Notes under the pieces: model-generated
Database searches by the model: none
What the model was told of the DNA's origin: nothing
What the model saw: the letters and a program-made list of their open reading frames with translations, nothing else
Shown here: positions 53,280 to 64,000 of the stretch, piece after piece
Layout: each line of letters begins with the position of its first letter
Numbering within the stretch: the first letter of the stretch is position 1
From: Hippasteria phrygiana
Taxonomy: Eukaryota; Echinodermata; Asteroidea; Valvatida; Goniasteridae
Direction: 5' to 3'
Assembly (NCBI GenBank): GCA_037893225.1
Contig: JAZGUH010000491.1
Location: forward strand, 186,001 to 250,000
DNA length: 64,000 nt
Program-made: the position numbers and the translations under genes

Positions 53280-53445
53280 AAAACCACCTGACCCCAACAG
53301 ACAGACAGCCGAACAGCCCAACCCGCCGACCAACAGACAACCCAACGAACTGCTCAACACCCCCAGCATCCCAACAGACAGACAGCTCTCCCAACACACA
53401 AAGGACAGTTTGACAAACAGACAAAATAATAGATTTATAAACAAA
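53280..53445. repeat. ACAGACAGAC/CCAAC low-complexity tract
   Basis: A purine/pyrimidine-biased imperfect repeat of CCAACAGACAGAC words. It yields open frames on both strands that are not genes. Confidence 0.6.
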
Positions 53446-53690
53446 ATTGTTTGAGGGTAAAGGTTGTTTTAAACAATCACTCGGAAAGATGTGCATTGAA
53501 GGCATTTATAACAAGCAATTGACTTTCTAAAGCAAGTGCGTCCAGATGTGTTCTTGACCAACCTTTTTTTAGGTCAATAGATTGATTGAAATATGTTTTG
53601 TGCAGTAAAAGTGTTACAGAAAAAGGCTAGCCTTGCCTTTTCAGGTCAAGGAATCATAATACAGGTTTTTCCAGTTATTTCCCAATTAAA

Positions 53691-54288
53691 TTAAAGGTAG
53701 TGTACACAATTGGTAATCCTCCAAATTGTTGTTTACTGAGTTACATGTATTACGTAATACCTTACTAGACTGTAAGTTAATAGTAGTCTCGATCATCCTG
53801 TGAAATGATGGCACCAGGTGTGCTGTCGTTTTCAAGAAAAGTAGAAATTTATATCGTTTTCCAATGATTGTTCGGCCAAACAATCGTTGGGAAAACTGCC
53901 CTCTATTGACCGAATGTAGTTAATCCGTGTTGTGTCTAAAATGGGTTAACAATCCGAAAACGGGCGCACGCATAGTGTACCAAAGCGATGCGTTGTAACC
54001 AGTGCATGCAGTGGATCTTGGACGTTCCGCTCAGCCCTCGGCCTCTGTACATGTTATGTGACCAATTGAAAACGATCCCATTTACAAAAATTGGGCGTAT
54101 TTTACAAGAGGGCGCTAAAACAAATGCCGCCCGGCGGTTAAAAATGAACGCCGTTTTTCTCTCGTTTTTCATTATCCAAGAATGCAAAACATTGAACAGG
54201 TCAGTGGAACGATATTCCCTATAAAATACTAACCCCCAAATCCGCCCATACAATTGCAACAATGACCAATCATGTTCACTGCTTTTAA
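53691..54288 (+). mobile_element. TTAA MITE family E (longest copy)
   Basis: It starts TTAAAGGTAGTGTACACAAT and ends CATGTTCACTGCTTTTAA. The interior has CATCCTGTGAAATGATGGCA, CCATTTCTCTCG-like sequence and ATCCGCCCATACAATTGC. It is about 600 bp against 356 bp for the copies at 11609 and 13591, so the latter are internally deleted. Confidence 0.7.
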
Positions 54289-54516
54289 ATCGGCATTTGC
54301 CCATAAGAATATTCACTGAGTACTCATGAATCCAGGAGAAGTGATTTCTTTTTTAAGTCCAAGCACCAAGATTGAAAAATAAGGTGGTTTTAAGAAAACT
54401 ATGTTCTCTGATGGAATATCTTACTGTGTAGCACTAGCACTGTTAACTTTTTATATACTGAAATGGAAGTCTTTGAATGGAGAACCTTTATTTTCTGACT
54501 CTCTGTTGCACGTGTA

Positions 54517-54737
54517 TTAACCCTAACCATCCCTAACCTGCCAAAATCAAACACCCCATTTGTGTTGAATTTTGTGTGATTGGGTACTGTAGAGCCTTGG
54601 CACCATCACTTTGCATGGGACTTGATGCCCTGATTTTGTCTAAGTACAAAGAATGTGCCATTGGTTTACTACACAGTGTTGGAGTTTGTGTGGTTAGGGA
54701 AGGATTCTAGTAAAAAGCCTTGGGCTGTTAGGGTTAA
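54517..54737. mobile_element. CCCTAAC-family element (copy of 48307)
   Basis: It runs from TTAACCCTAACCATCCC to GGGCTGTTAGGGTTAA, with the same interior as 48307-48529. Confidence 0.8.
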
Positions 54738-55083
54738 TCAAAATGTCAAATTTCAGTTGCACGATGTTCGTCAAAATTAAATTACATTTAAAAGTCATAA
54801 GCAATGTTTTGTACATCGGGAAAGCCTACAGGGAAATCCGGGAACATTTGCGGAGAAATAGAACATTTAAAACTAGTTTCATATTTGGTCACTCAGGAAG
54901 TTCCTCTTCCAAGTATGTTACTGTATTTTGGGAAATTTTGTGGGGGGATTTTTCTGAAATAGAAAGGATCCTTTGTATAGAAGAATGGAAACTAAATCTA
55001 ATGCAAATACAATGTAGATACTATGTATGTAACTCCATAAAGTGAAAGCAAAGCTTTGCGATTCTAAATTTTTGATTTCTTAA

Positions 55084-55699
55084 TTTACCCTAACTCCCTA
55101 ACCATTTTTACTAGAAACCTTCCTCAACCCATCAAATTCCAACACCATGGTTAACAATACCCAACAGCCCACTCCAAACTCCAACAGCCCACTTGCCATA
55201 ACAGTACACAACCCGTCAAACTCCAACACCCCCTTACATGTAGCTGTTGGGTTTTGATTGAGTGGGTACACTTGGCCAAATGCACAGCATGAACAATGGG
55301 GACATACAGTACCCATCCTGTCAAAATCCAACAACTGTATTCATGTGCAAAATATTCAAACCCTAATTATGCAACATACATTATTTATTGTATGTGTTCC
55401 TTAGAAGTATTATGTACATTGTGTAAGACACGATACAAGCTGTTGATTCCATTGTTCAGTGCATGTCAAACAAAACATACAGCCACACACACATCCCAAT
55501 GCCAGAGCTCTATGGCCATTGCTCGAACCAACCTTCCCCAATCAGTCAAAACCCAACACTGGTACTGTGCAGCTACAGTACCCATCCCGTCAAAATCCAA
55601 CACCACATCAAAAGTACACAGTACCTAAGTTACCTAACCCGTCAAATTCCAACGAAACCTGGTGTTGGAGTTTGGCTGGATGGGGATTGTTAGGGTTAA
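55084..55699. mobile_element. CCCTAAC-family element, CCAACA subtype
   Basis: It begins TTTACCCTAACTCCC and ends GATTGTTAGGGTTAA. The inside repeats CCCGTCAAACTCCAACA and its inverse TGTTGGAGTTTG. Confidence 0.5.
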
Positions 55700-55706
55700 G
55701 GCACTT

Positions 55707-56077
55707 TAACCCTAAACCCATATAGCCCTGCCAAATCCAACAATTTCCAACCAAACTAAAGTGAGAGGCCTGCTAAATGCAACAAAATCCAACTGCAAAT
55801 TTTGTTGGATTCTGCAGTGTACCATTTACACCCCAGCCTTGGCATTTTGCTGCTACCCTGCTGAATCCAACAAAATACAATGGGTATTTGTCTCTACGAG
55901 CCCTGCCAAATCCAACAAATTCTTACTGAAATTTTACTGGAAGTCTGCTACATTTTGTACCACCCTCCTAAATACTACAAAATCCAACAGGTATATTTAG
56001 CTGCTACCCTGCTGAATTATATTACAACAGCTTTTTACCATTGTTAGATTTTGCTGGATGTAGCAGGGTTAGGGTTA
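55707..56077. mobile_element. CCCTAAC-family element, AAATCCAACA subtype
   Basis: It begins TTTAACCCTAAACCC and ends TAGCAGGGTTAGGGTTAA. The interior is built from CTGCTAAATCCAACAAAATC and relatives. Confidence 0.55.
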
Positions 56078-56273
56078 AATTGCATATACATGTAGGTACA
56101 TGTACTTCTGTGCTGTTGAATCCCATGAAACCCAACAGTGAGCAAGTTCTGTTGGATCTTCTTGGTCAGAGCAAACAAAACAGCAAACAAGAAACAAATT
56201 TAGTCTTTGAGTCCCACCTGAGTAAGCCTACAATTTTGTTCCCCTCAGGCAAGCTCGGTGATCAAGTGATTTA

Positions 56274-56934
56274 TAGCCCGTTCTCACTTGAACGATTTTT
56301 TGTACAACTGCGGTGCGACTAATAAATAAAACTCTCTTGCGACTTTTCCTCCCGAAACATCCGATAACAGTTTACACAAAAATGTAAGTTCCGTGCGACT
56401 GCCGTACAACCTGTACGAGTCCCGCGCAAGCGCCGTGCGATTTTTGTTCAACTCGCGTGCGACCTGTGCGCATGCGGTACAACTGTCGTACAACCAATCA
56501 GAGTACTGTGCGATCGCCGTACAAGCGCCGTTCGATCCGCGCGAATTGCATTAAAACAGGGCCTTTTGGCGTCGATCTTCATAACCGCACTTGATGTTCG
56601 ACAGTCAACAAGTATTCAACACAACACAACGATTGCACCGAAAAAGAATGATGGCAAGCAGGCAGGCAGCAAGAACGGCACGGCCGAGCCGTGCGACTCT
56701 CTTTAGACTGCCGTGCGACCTATCGGACTGCCGTGCAACTGCCGTGCGACCCCCATGTGACCAATGCGAATCGTGCGACAGCCGTATGAACATTTTCAAC
56801 ATTTGAAAAAACTCGCACGGGCATGCGACCTGTCCGAATCATCAACAGACTGCCGTGCGACTCCCGTACGCCCTGTGCGATTTGGTAGTCGCACGGCATT
56901 CGCGTAGAAAATCGTTCAAGTGAGAACGGGCTAT
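56274..56934. mobile_element. Harbinger-like element, 26-bp termini, TTA target duplication
   Basis: TAGCCCGTTCTCACTTGAAC (continuing GATTTT) is exactly inverted at the right end. TTA stands on both sides, the 3-bp duplication expected for PIF/Harbinger. The interior is GC-rich with many CCGTGCGAC and CGTACAAC words. No transposase is seen. Confidence 0.75.
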
Positions 56935-56998
56935 TAGATGCCTACATGTACACTAGTTTACACACAGGCTCTTGGAAAGCACTGAGCATACAGTCCTT

Positions 56999-57552
56999 AA
57001 CCCTAACCCTGCTAAATCCAACAAAATCCAACAATGGTAAAAAGGTGTGTAATTTGTTGGATAAATGAAGCAAACCACCACAAACAACATGGTGTTTTGG
57101 ATTTTGTTGTACATTGTACATGTATTTAGCAGGGTGGAAGATATCTGTTGGATTTTGTTGTACAAAATGTATTTAGCCAGGTGAAAGGTAAATACATTGT
57201 GTACCTGTTGCATTTTGTTGTATTTAGCAGGGTAGAACGTTGGATTTTGTCGTATTTAGCAGAGTATAATCTAAATAGACCTGTTGGATTTTGTTGTACA
57301 TTAGGAGGGTGGAAGCAGACGTCTAGTAAAATTTTTGTTGGATTTTGTTGGAGACAGTAGGGTACAGTGTACAAATGTACATGTAGCTGCAAAATGACAA
57401 GGCTGGGGGTGTAGGTGGTACACAGCAGAATCCAACCAAATTTGCAGTTGTATTTTGTTGTATTTAGCAGGCTTACATGTACATGTAATTCTCATTTCAG
57501 GTTTGGTTGGATATTGTTGGATTTTAGCAGGGCCATAACAGGTTAGGGTTAA
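56999..57552. mobile_element. CCCTAAC-family element inserted in a SINE
   Basis: TTAACCCTAACCCTGC at the left and CAGGTTAGGGTTAA at the right. The interior repeats TGTTGGATTTTGTTGTA and AGCAGGGT. The flanking SINE sequence closes up when one TTAA copy is removed. Confidence 0.7.
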
Positions 57553-57599
57553 TGTACTTGACGTCGGGAAAGGGCAAAAAACTCTCTTCGAACATTTAT

Positions 57600-58970
57600 T
57601 CTTCCTGTTGGATTCTTTAATTTCAATTGGAGTTTTGTCTCGGGTAAGTCCACATAGAGTGGATTGTAAATTAGTTCTGAGCTTCAAACAGTTCCTTCTT
57701 CAAGAACCTGTTAATGACGTTTTGATTCCTGTTGAATACTTTGTCACTCGTGAATTTCCCCTGAGATTTCCCGGTTTGTTCCTTCCCAGGATTAATTTTT
57801 TTTCCCCCATTTAGTCTACAGGTTCATGCATTCTCTGAAAAAGTCGGTTTCAATTTTTATTTTTGTAATCCAGTGGCTGTTCACAGTATGAAGTGCAACA
57901 CAAATTGCATTGAAATGAAACGCGGCATTGTGTGTGAAACTCAGAGTTGTATTCGAGTCCCTGCAAGTCCTTTCACTAGTCCTTTCGCAAGCCCAGTCAG
58001 AAGTCCTCTCATAAGCCAGTCACAAGTAACTGGATGAACAATGACAAAGGAATGCCTTTGTCACAGCTCATTTGAATAGCTTGTGATTGAGATTAGGACT
58101 GGAGGGCTTGTGATGGACTTGCAGGGACTTGTGAAAGGACTTGCAGGGACTCGAATACAACTCTGGTGAAACTTACAAAGTTTGAGCTGTACTGCATTGG
58201 CTGTATACATGCACTGTATATCTCTGAGGACAAGAGGAGAAAGGAAACACAAAGAAACCTTTCAGTCCTCGAACGTAGAGTCCTTGTTGAAATCGGTCCT
58301 CGAATGTAAGGATACGTGCTTAGTCTATGGGGGTTGGTTATAGGAACAATAGGAAACACAAAGCATTGTCCTCGGACGTATTGGGGAAGTACGACTGAGT
58401 GTGTACACATGTACATGTACTTGCACATTTGTGTATGCAGTGCATGGTTTTGGGAAATTGCTGATTTGAATATTATTAAACCAACCGTGTTTGCAATTTG
58501 CATTGAACTACATATTGTACCTGTTTTATGTGGATACATGTAGTGTAAGAAGCTTTTTCCCCTGATTCAAATAGGGAGTTAACCTAAAACATTGTCGTAT
58601 AATACAGTGATGTCATATGTTTCTACACGTACACGTCAATACTCGCGCGATACGGCACGCAGTTGACCTCGGCCTTTTCTGAATCGAGTCAAAGTGGCTC
58701 AGAAAGAAATGGCTCAAAAACATTTTTGTTTATTTTTCAGAATCATGAAACTTGTTACATTAGTTTTGGGGAGGCATAAACTATCAGATAAGTCCAAAAA
58801 GTCAACAATAAATTTGCCGTTTTAGTTCCTCTTTAATACAAGTTGTACATGTACAAAAAATGTACGTACATGTACACGGGATGATTAGAAAAAAGCCGAT
58901 CGCAAATGTTAAGCCAGTTTTTATTTTTCAATGATATTTTGCCTCAGTAAGTTTTAAGCATAGAAAAGCC
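57600..58970. other. Intergenic, decayed repeats
   Basis: The tract 57955-58150 carries repeated CAAGTCC/GGACTTG words around GACAAAGGAATGCCTTTGTC. It is a relative of the flank of the 11-bp minisatellite at 23700-23800. A further repeat lies at 58225-58400 (words in common, inverted, with 60530-60650). No gene is seen. Confidence 0.4.
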
Positions 58971-58972
58971 TA

Positions 58973-59152
58973 TACAGTCGAACACCTTTATAATAAGGTC
59001 CTTGGGACTTTACAATTTACCTTGTTATAACAGGTACCTTGTATTATCAGTAATGGAAAACAAAGAAAAACAAAGACTCAGGACCTATTTTTTTCCTTGT
59101 TATAAGCAGGATGTTGTATTAACAGTGCTCTTATTATCAGGGTTCGACTGTA
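58973..59152 (-). mobile_element. Tc1-like MITE, inverted copy of 43543-43721
   Basis: The ends TACAGTCGAACACCTT and AGGGTTCGACTGTA have TA at both borders. The interior matches the first copy in reverse. Confidence 0.75.
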
Positions 59153-61069
59153 ATTGTAAACTCACCAGCTTTTCTTTCAGTACAGAAAGCATCAAATTCA
59201 ATTTCAATAAGGATATATGCACAGGATTTTTAACAAAATGTAGGGAAATATTTCGGTTCAGTTCTTTTTGACTTGTCCGCATGTATTTTTTTGTAAATTG
59301 CCACTACATGTAGAATTAAACAAATCTAAGTTTTCAAAGCTGTCCATAGACTGTTTCATTCAGGTCGGCTCTGACCTTTTCAAAAGTTTCCAATATTTTG
59401 TTCCCCAAACGGCAAAGTAGAACCAAACCATGCATTCCCCCTTCCGTCGTCGCTGAAATGTGCTAAATGTTTGCACTGAATTTGACCAGGGATTTTGTGC
59501 CATTCGTAACAAACTCCAGGGCTGTCATTCAAAAGTTAATGTCCCCAATCCCTTTCCCGAGAGGATTTTAAAATAAGGACAGTTTATTTGTGCCATGGAG
59601 CGTACAAACCTGCCTGAATGCTTGTACAAGTCCTTCACTGTGTTTATAGCACTGGGAAACCATAAAACCACTGTACGTGTACCAGGACACTATTGGATTA
59701 CTCCCCTCTATTACAACACTGAAAGGAAATGATCAGTTTTGTGAGGTCTGGCAAATGGTCCAGGTGTAGCTAAGGTTTACACTGTGCTTGTCAGCTCATT
59801 TAAAAGTTTGTAAACTGAAGGTCTATGGAATTATCCCACTTCCGTCTGATTGTAACAGCCGTTGTACCATTGCAGTACATGTACAGTGTAGGTGCTGAGA
59901 ACATTGTACATTGCACTGTGTACATGTATACATTTGTACATTGTATGTCTTTCATTGTATGGTCTGGGTCACACAGCATGAATCAATTTACTAAAGAGAT
60001 AATTAATCCTGATGGACTGTATCCGTTATACTGCTTAGTGAGTGCTCATTGTAAAGGATAGTTTTCCTATATCTGTACATTATAAGGAAACAAAACCACA
60101 TATAGTATACAACATGGTGAACATGTGCTGTGTAAAGAGGGATGAATAAAGTGTATGGCACATGTGATGTACATGTACAATGTACATCCATATTTTTGAG
60201 ACTGATTCATTAAAAAATTATTACAAAATCATAAAAAAATGTAAAAATTAAGGGAATACATGTAAGTATGCATAAGTGTGTTTAGAAGTTTTTAAGCTAA
60301 TTTGTTTCACCGACCAAGACAAACATGAGAGTAAACTGGGATCCTATGCTGTAGTGTTTGCCCCCATAATAATGTCTCAGTAAATTTCTTAAAAGCCCAT
60401 TCCCGTTTTTCTTTAACGGTTTCAACAACAAAAATGACGACAAACATTTTGATTTTCTTAAACTGTACACGTGTACATGTACATGTATTTTTGTATCGCT
60501 ATACATGTGAGGACTTTCCATTGTTTCCCTTTGATATAACCCATCCCCATAGACTAAGCACTAGTTTGCCTGTCCTCACATTTTCCCGAACAAAGAAAAA
60601 AAATGTGAGGACAGTATTGTTCCCTTTGTTATACCCTCTTTTCTGTCCCCACGTGTAATGCGATACCATGACATGTATAATTGTTTGTGTATAAAAATAG
60701 AACAAACGGACACATCTTTGTCATGGGAGAAATACAAATTTCTGGGAAAAAATTTGCCCAAACTGTTTTGTTCTCAAATTTCTCTATGAAAGGGAGTATA
60801 CATTAGTTTAAAAATGTTTATGGGTTTGCTTGAAAATTTACCATGCTGGTTATTTTACATAAATGCGTGCAGTAAACAGGCTGCTATACGGTTTTATTCA
60901 ACAAATTAAATCTTAGTACATATTCTCAGCTTGCTGTTCAGATTCTGAACATTTAAGTATTTCATGGTTTTCACAAGTTTGTGCTGAGATGTTTTTGTGA
61001 ATTGTTGAAATGGATTTTTAACAAATCAATGCCATTTTGTATTTAAATGTAGTATACAACATTTGCAAA
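59153..61069. other. Intergenic, rich in TACATGTA
   Basis: Frequent ACATGTACATGTAC palindromic runs (for example near 59877, 60173 and 60470). No gene recognised. Confidence 0.4.
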
Positions 61070-61532
61070 CATAAAAAAAAAAAAATACTAAATTATTATG
61101 AAATACATGTACCGCACTAGACTGTAAGTAAATAGCAGTCTCAAACATCCTGTGAAATCATGGCACCTGGTGTGCTGCCGTTTTCAAGAAAAAGTGGAAA
61201 TTTATATCGTTTTCCAACGATTGTCAGCCGACAATCTTTGGAAATAGTCTAGTTCGCCAACCTGATAATTCCCCTACTCTATAAATTGCTCCGTTTTGTA
61301 TAAAGTATGGTCAGGGAACCAGACTACTAGTACCACATGTAGAACATATTTTTTTCTCTCTGTTTTCCCAGGTTCTATGCACACAAAACTTTAAACAGGT
61401 CAGTGTTACAGTATTTGCTACCACACTATAAAATACTAACCCCCAAATCCATTTATTTCTGAAAATTACAGCAAAAGCAAATGATGTGTACATGTGCACA
61501 CGTACATGTATTTATGTACACTGTACCTTTAA
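61070..61532 (+). mobile_element. TTAA MITE family E, degraded
   Basis: It shares AACATCCTGTGAAATCATGG, GGTGTGCTGCCGTTTTCAAG and AACCCCCAAATCC with other copies, and ends TGTACCTTTAA. The left terminus is lost in an A run. Confidence 0.6.
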
Positions 61533-63400
61533 GTTATTGGTAACGGTGGCAAATAATCCATTTTTAAATAAATGAAATGCTTCTGTATCTAATTTCAATT
61601 TTAACAGACTGTTGTTACATGTACATGTATGTGTGTTTTGAGTCTGGAAGCAGATTAACCGCTAAGCGTAAAGAAAATATTGTGCACATAAACGTAGGGA
61701 CCTGCATAGTTGACTGATACATCCTTATGGAATTTGTTGTAATGGCAAGCTTACGTACTAATTCATCCAGATGTGAAAGCCCTGTACTTCTGAAAGACAT
61801 GGAATTCCTGGCTGTTTTTAGGCTGAACTCTTGAACGTGCTGTGCTTAGAACTGGCCTACTTCTGGGCTCCCATTTGAAATGGGAAACACCAATTTGATT
61901 TAACCTTTCCATAAAAAGATCAGGATGTTTGAAAATACACGCAGATACTGTACAAGAAAGATGTATACTTTAACCCTGCGGTGTGCCATGACAATACATG
62001 TACATTGTACATATTGTACACGCACTGTTACACCATGGTGACCTACTTAACAAAACTTACGTTTTGAAGCCGATGTCATGATACATTGCAACAAAATTGT
62101 GATTTTTGTAATGAACACATGCAATAGCGTTCAACCCTAAATCTCATCCTGACTATGTACATGTATACATGTATACATGTAGGCGAAGTAAAAACAATGT
62201 TTAGCGTCACTGCCCGCTTCCTTTTTGGGGGCCGCCTGGATTTAAACCAAAAAATTACCAGTGGAAAATGAGTTGAAAAGATGCAATACAAGCTTACCAA
62301 ATTTATTAAAACCACTGTAACACTTGTTCAATTCTGTTGCCTAACATGCCTCCTTCATTTTCGTGTCTTAGAACTGTTGAAAAACCTACCGTTGTTGGAA
62401 ATTTATAAAAAAGAATGGTAACCATCTTGAAAATAAAAAGCCCCCCTTCCTTTTTAAAAAAATCCCGGAAGCCAAACATGTTTTTTTACTTGGCCTTACA
62501 CCCTATTGGTGGGACGTAATTGCTATTGATATTGATCGGAGGGGCCTATGCAGAGTTTGTGCAATCTATTCAAGGAGTCTGCTTTTAACGAAGCCAGATT
62601 TTTAACGTACATGTAATCATTTCAAATAATTTAGTATTTGAATATTTCAAACTGCACTTGACCGAATATTAGAAACTTGCCAATTATAAACTTGCTTACA
62701 TTCTCGCTGCTACGTGTACAAAGTGGGGCGGTTGAAATTTGCATGCGACGATAGATATTATGTTCTGCTGGAGTGTTAAGTACTGTGTGACTGTTAATAT
62801 AAGGAGCTTTAAATACACAGATACATTGTATTAAAAGAAAGCGACCAATAGACAAGTAAAAAGTTACCTTGGACAAAAAGGTGGCATCTGACAATTAAAA
62901 ATGCAATTTTACGATCAACATATAAACACAGTCCTGTGTGCAAGTGCATAGTTTGTATTTTTTGAATATTCAAACGGGCAAAAAAACTATTCAAATATTC
63001 AGTTGATGATCGAATATTTAAATATTGGGTATATTTGGGATAGCCCTACAATACCTGCACATGAAATATTACTAGCCCACATATGGGAACATAACATTCA
63101 TGCGTACATCTACAAATCTTCTACTGTATGTACATGTGTACCTTCTTGGATAAATTTGTACGGCTTGCAGTTTGCATGTTAACAAGTACAGTACATGTAC
63201 ATGTACGTGTACTTTTATACACTGTCTGTTAAAAACATACCAGATTCTCAAAATTCTTTTTTAAAAACATATTTTCCGAAGTTCCCTCCCACCTCCAAAT
63301 CCAGGATTCATGAGTTTTTAAACACACCAGACATTAAATTCGTAGCAATTGTATATTTATAGTACTTGACCAACACTCAAAGAAAGCAGGGTTCTTTTTT
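61533..63400. other. Intergenic, no gene recognised
   Basis: It holds scattered TACATGTA runs and, at 62960-63050, the GAATATTC part of the repeat at 26930. Confidence 0.4.
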
Positions 63401-63402
63401 TT

Positions 63403-63826
63403 TTAGGGGGGGGGGGGGGGGTTGGAAGTTGGACCTCTGCCAGGCTCGGAGCCAGGTGGTTTGTCTTGAGGGACAGGCAGACCCTGGACAGGATTTACTA
63501 CCAAACCACAGCCTGCTGGCTGCGTTCCATTCATTATAGGGTTAAAGCGTTGAAGGGCAACAGTAGAGAGGGGTGGCTGGAGTGAAAAGACCATGGCATT
63601 TGAGCTGAACCGTAGTTGAACTCCTTGTTTTGTCTGGCTTCTGTCTGTCCGCTGCAGGCTGCTGCTTTGGCCCACGGGCACTCAGCTGTGCAGCCAAGGC
63701 TTGCATTTCATACCCCTGCCCTTTGGACTGAAGTTCAATCCCGAAGACAACTGCATGTGTTACGCTTTGAGAATTGGGATTTGATAAACAGAATTTGAAT
63801 GCCCCCAAACTGTTGGAAATGTCCAA
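63403..63826 (-). other. Unassigned open frames next to a poly-G run
   Basis: The minus frame from 63826 has THAVVFGIELQSKGQGYEMQ and SARGPKQQPAADRQKPDKTR. Its composition is protein-like, but no family or splice context is evident. A 19-base G run starts at 63405. Confidence 0.2.
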
Positions 63827-64000
63827 GAAATGTCGCGGAGAGCATTGACCTACATATACATGTAGGAGAATTTATGACAGTGAGGGGTGAAATCAACTGT
63901 ACATGTAGTACAATACAAATTGTGTGAGTTTTGTCACAACTGAGTGTCAACAGTTGGATGTAAGTGATATGTGTATCTGTTTTGCCCCGAGGGATCTTGT

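Larger units (their letters stand above)
56195..57595 (+). mobile_element. SINE family S2, broken by two later insertions
   Basis: The parts GAGTCCCACCTGAGTAAGCC, CAGGCTCTTGGAAAGCACTG, AGCATACAGTCC and TTGACGTCGGGAAAGGGCAA occur in the order of the intact copy at 26711. They are separated by a Harbinger-like element (56274-56931) and a CCCTAAC-family element (56999-57552). Confidence 0.65.

Overview
This is a repeat-rich piece of animal nuclear DNA. The three protein genes I can identify are all split by introns with canonical splice sites, and most of the rest is decayed transposable elements. The gene set (CYLD, PM20D2-like, PIGT), the tRNA-derived SINEs and the frequent TACATGTA and TAGGCCTA words suggest a marine invertebrate deuterostome. 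An echinoderm is my best guess; a hemichordate or lancelet is not excluded. I see no bacterial, viral or CRISPR features.

All three genes are on the minus strand. (1) The N-terminal part of a CYLD-type CAP-Gly deubiquitinase (about 2.3-5.1 kb). Its catalytic exons would lie beyond the left edge. (2) A complete three-exon PM20D2-like M20 peptidase (25.9-31.3 kb, 408 residues). Its ORF is intact, but most metal-binding and catalytic positions of the family are replaced. (3) A nine-exon PIGT gene for a GPI-transamidase subunit (34.3-49.5 kb, 575 residues), with one GC-AG intron. A possible first exon of an unidentified plus-strand gene lies at 52.65 kb behind a duplicated block of CCAAT boxes.

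Between CYLD and PM20D2 (5.2-25.9 kb) there is one non-LTR retrotransposon whose endonuclease part (7.2-7.6 kb) and reverse-transcriptase part (14.3-16.0 kb) are separated by 6.7 kb of inserted DNA. That insert contains a nearly perfect 1.98-kb tandem duplication (10.1-14.24 kb). To its right are a 410-bp fold-back hairpin (16.74-17.15 kb), an AT-rich tract with diverged ~320-bp tandem repeats (to 20.4 kb), and GT-rich minisatellites.

The introns and the right third of the window hold nested non-autonomous elements. The main groups are: TTAA-bounded families ending in CCCCTTGAGTACGG, in CCCTAAC, or in AGGTAGTGTACAC; hAT-like elements with an exact 8-bp target duplication; a Harbinger-like element with TTA duplications; Tc1-like short elements; fold-backs; and several tRNA-derived SINEs. 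In several places the insertion order can be read directly, for example LINE, then SINE, then hAT at 41-42 kb. From 57.6 to 64 kb I find only repeats and no recognisable gene.
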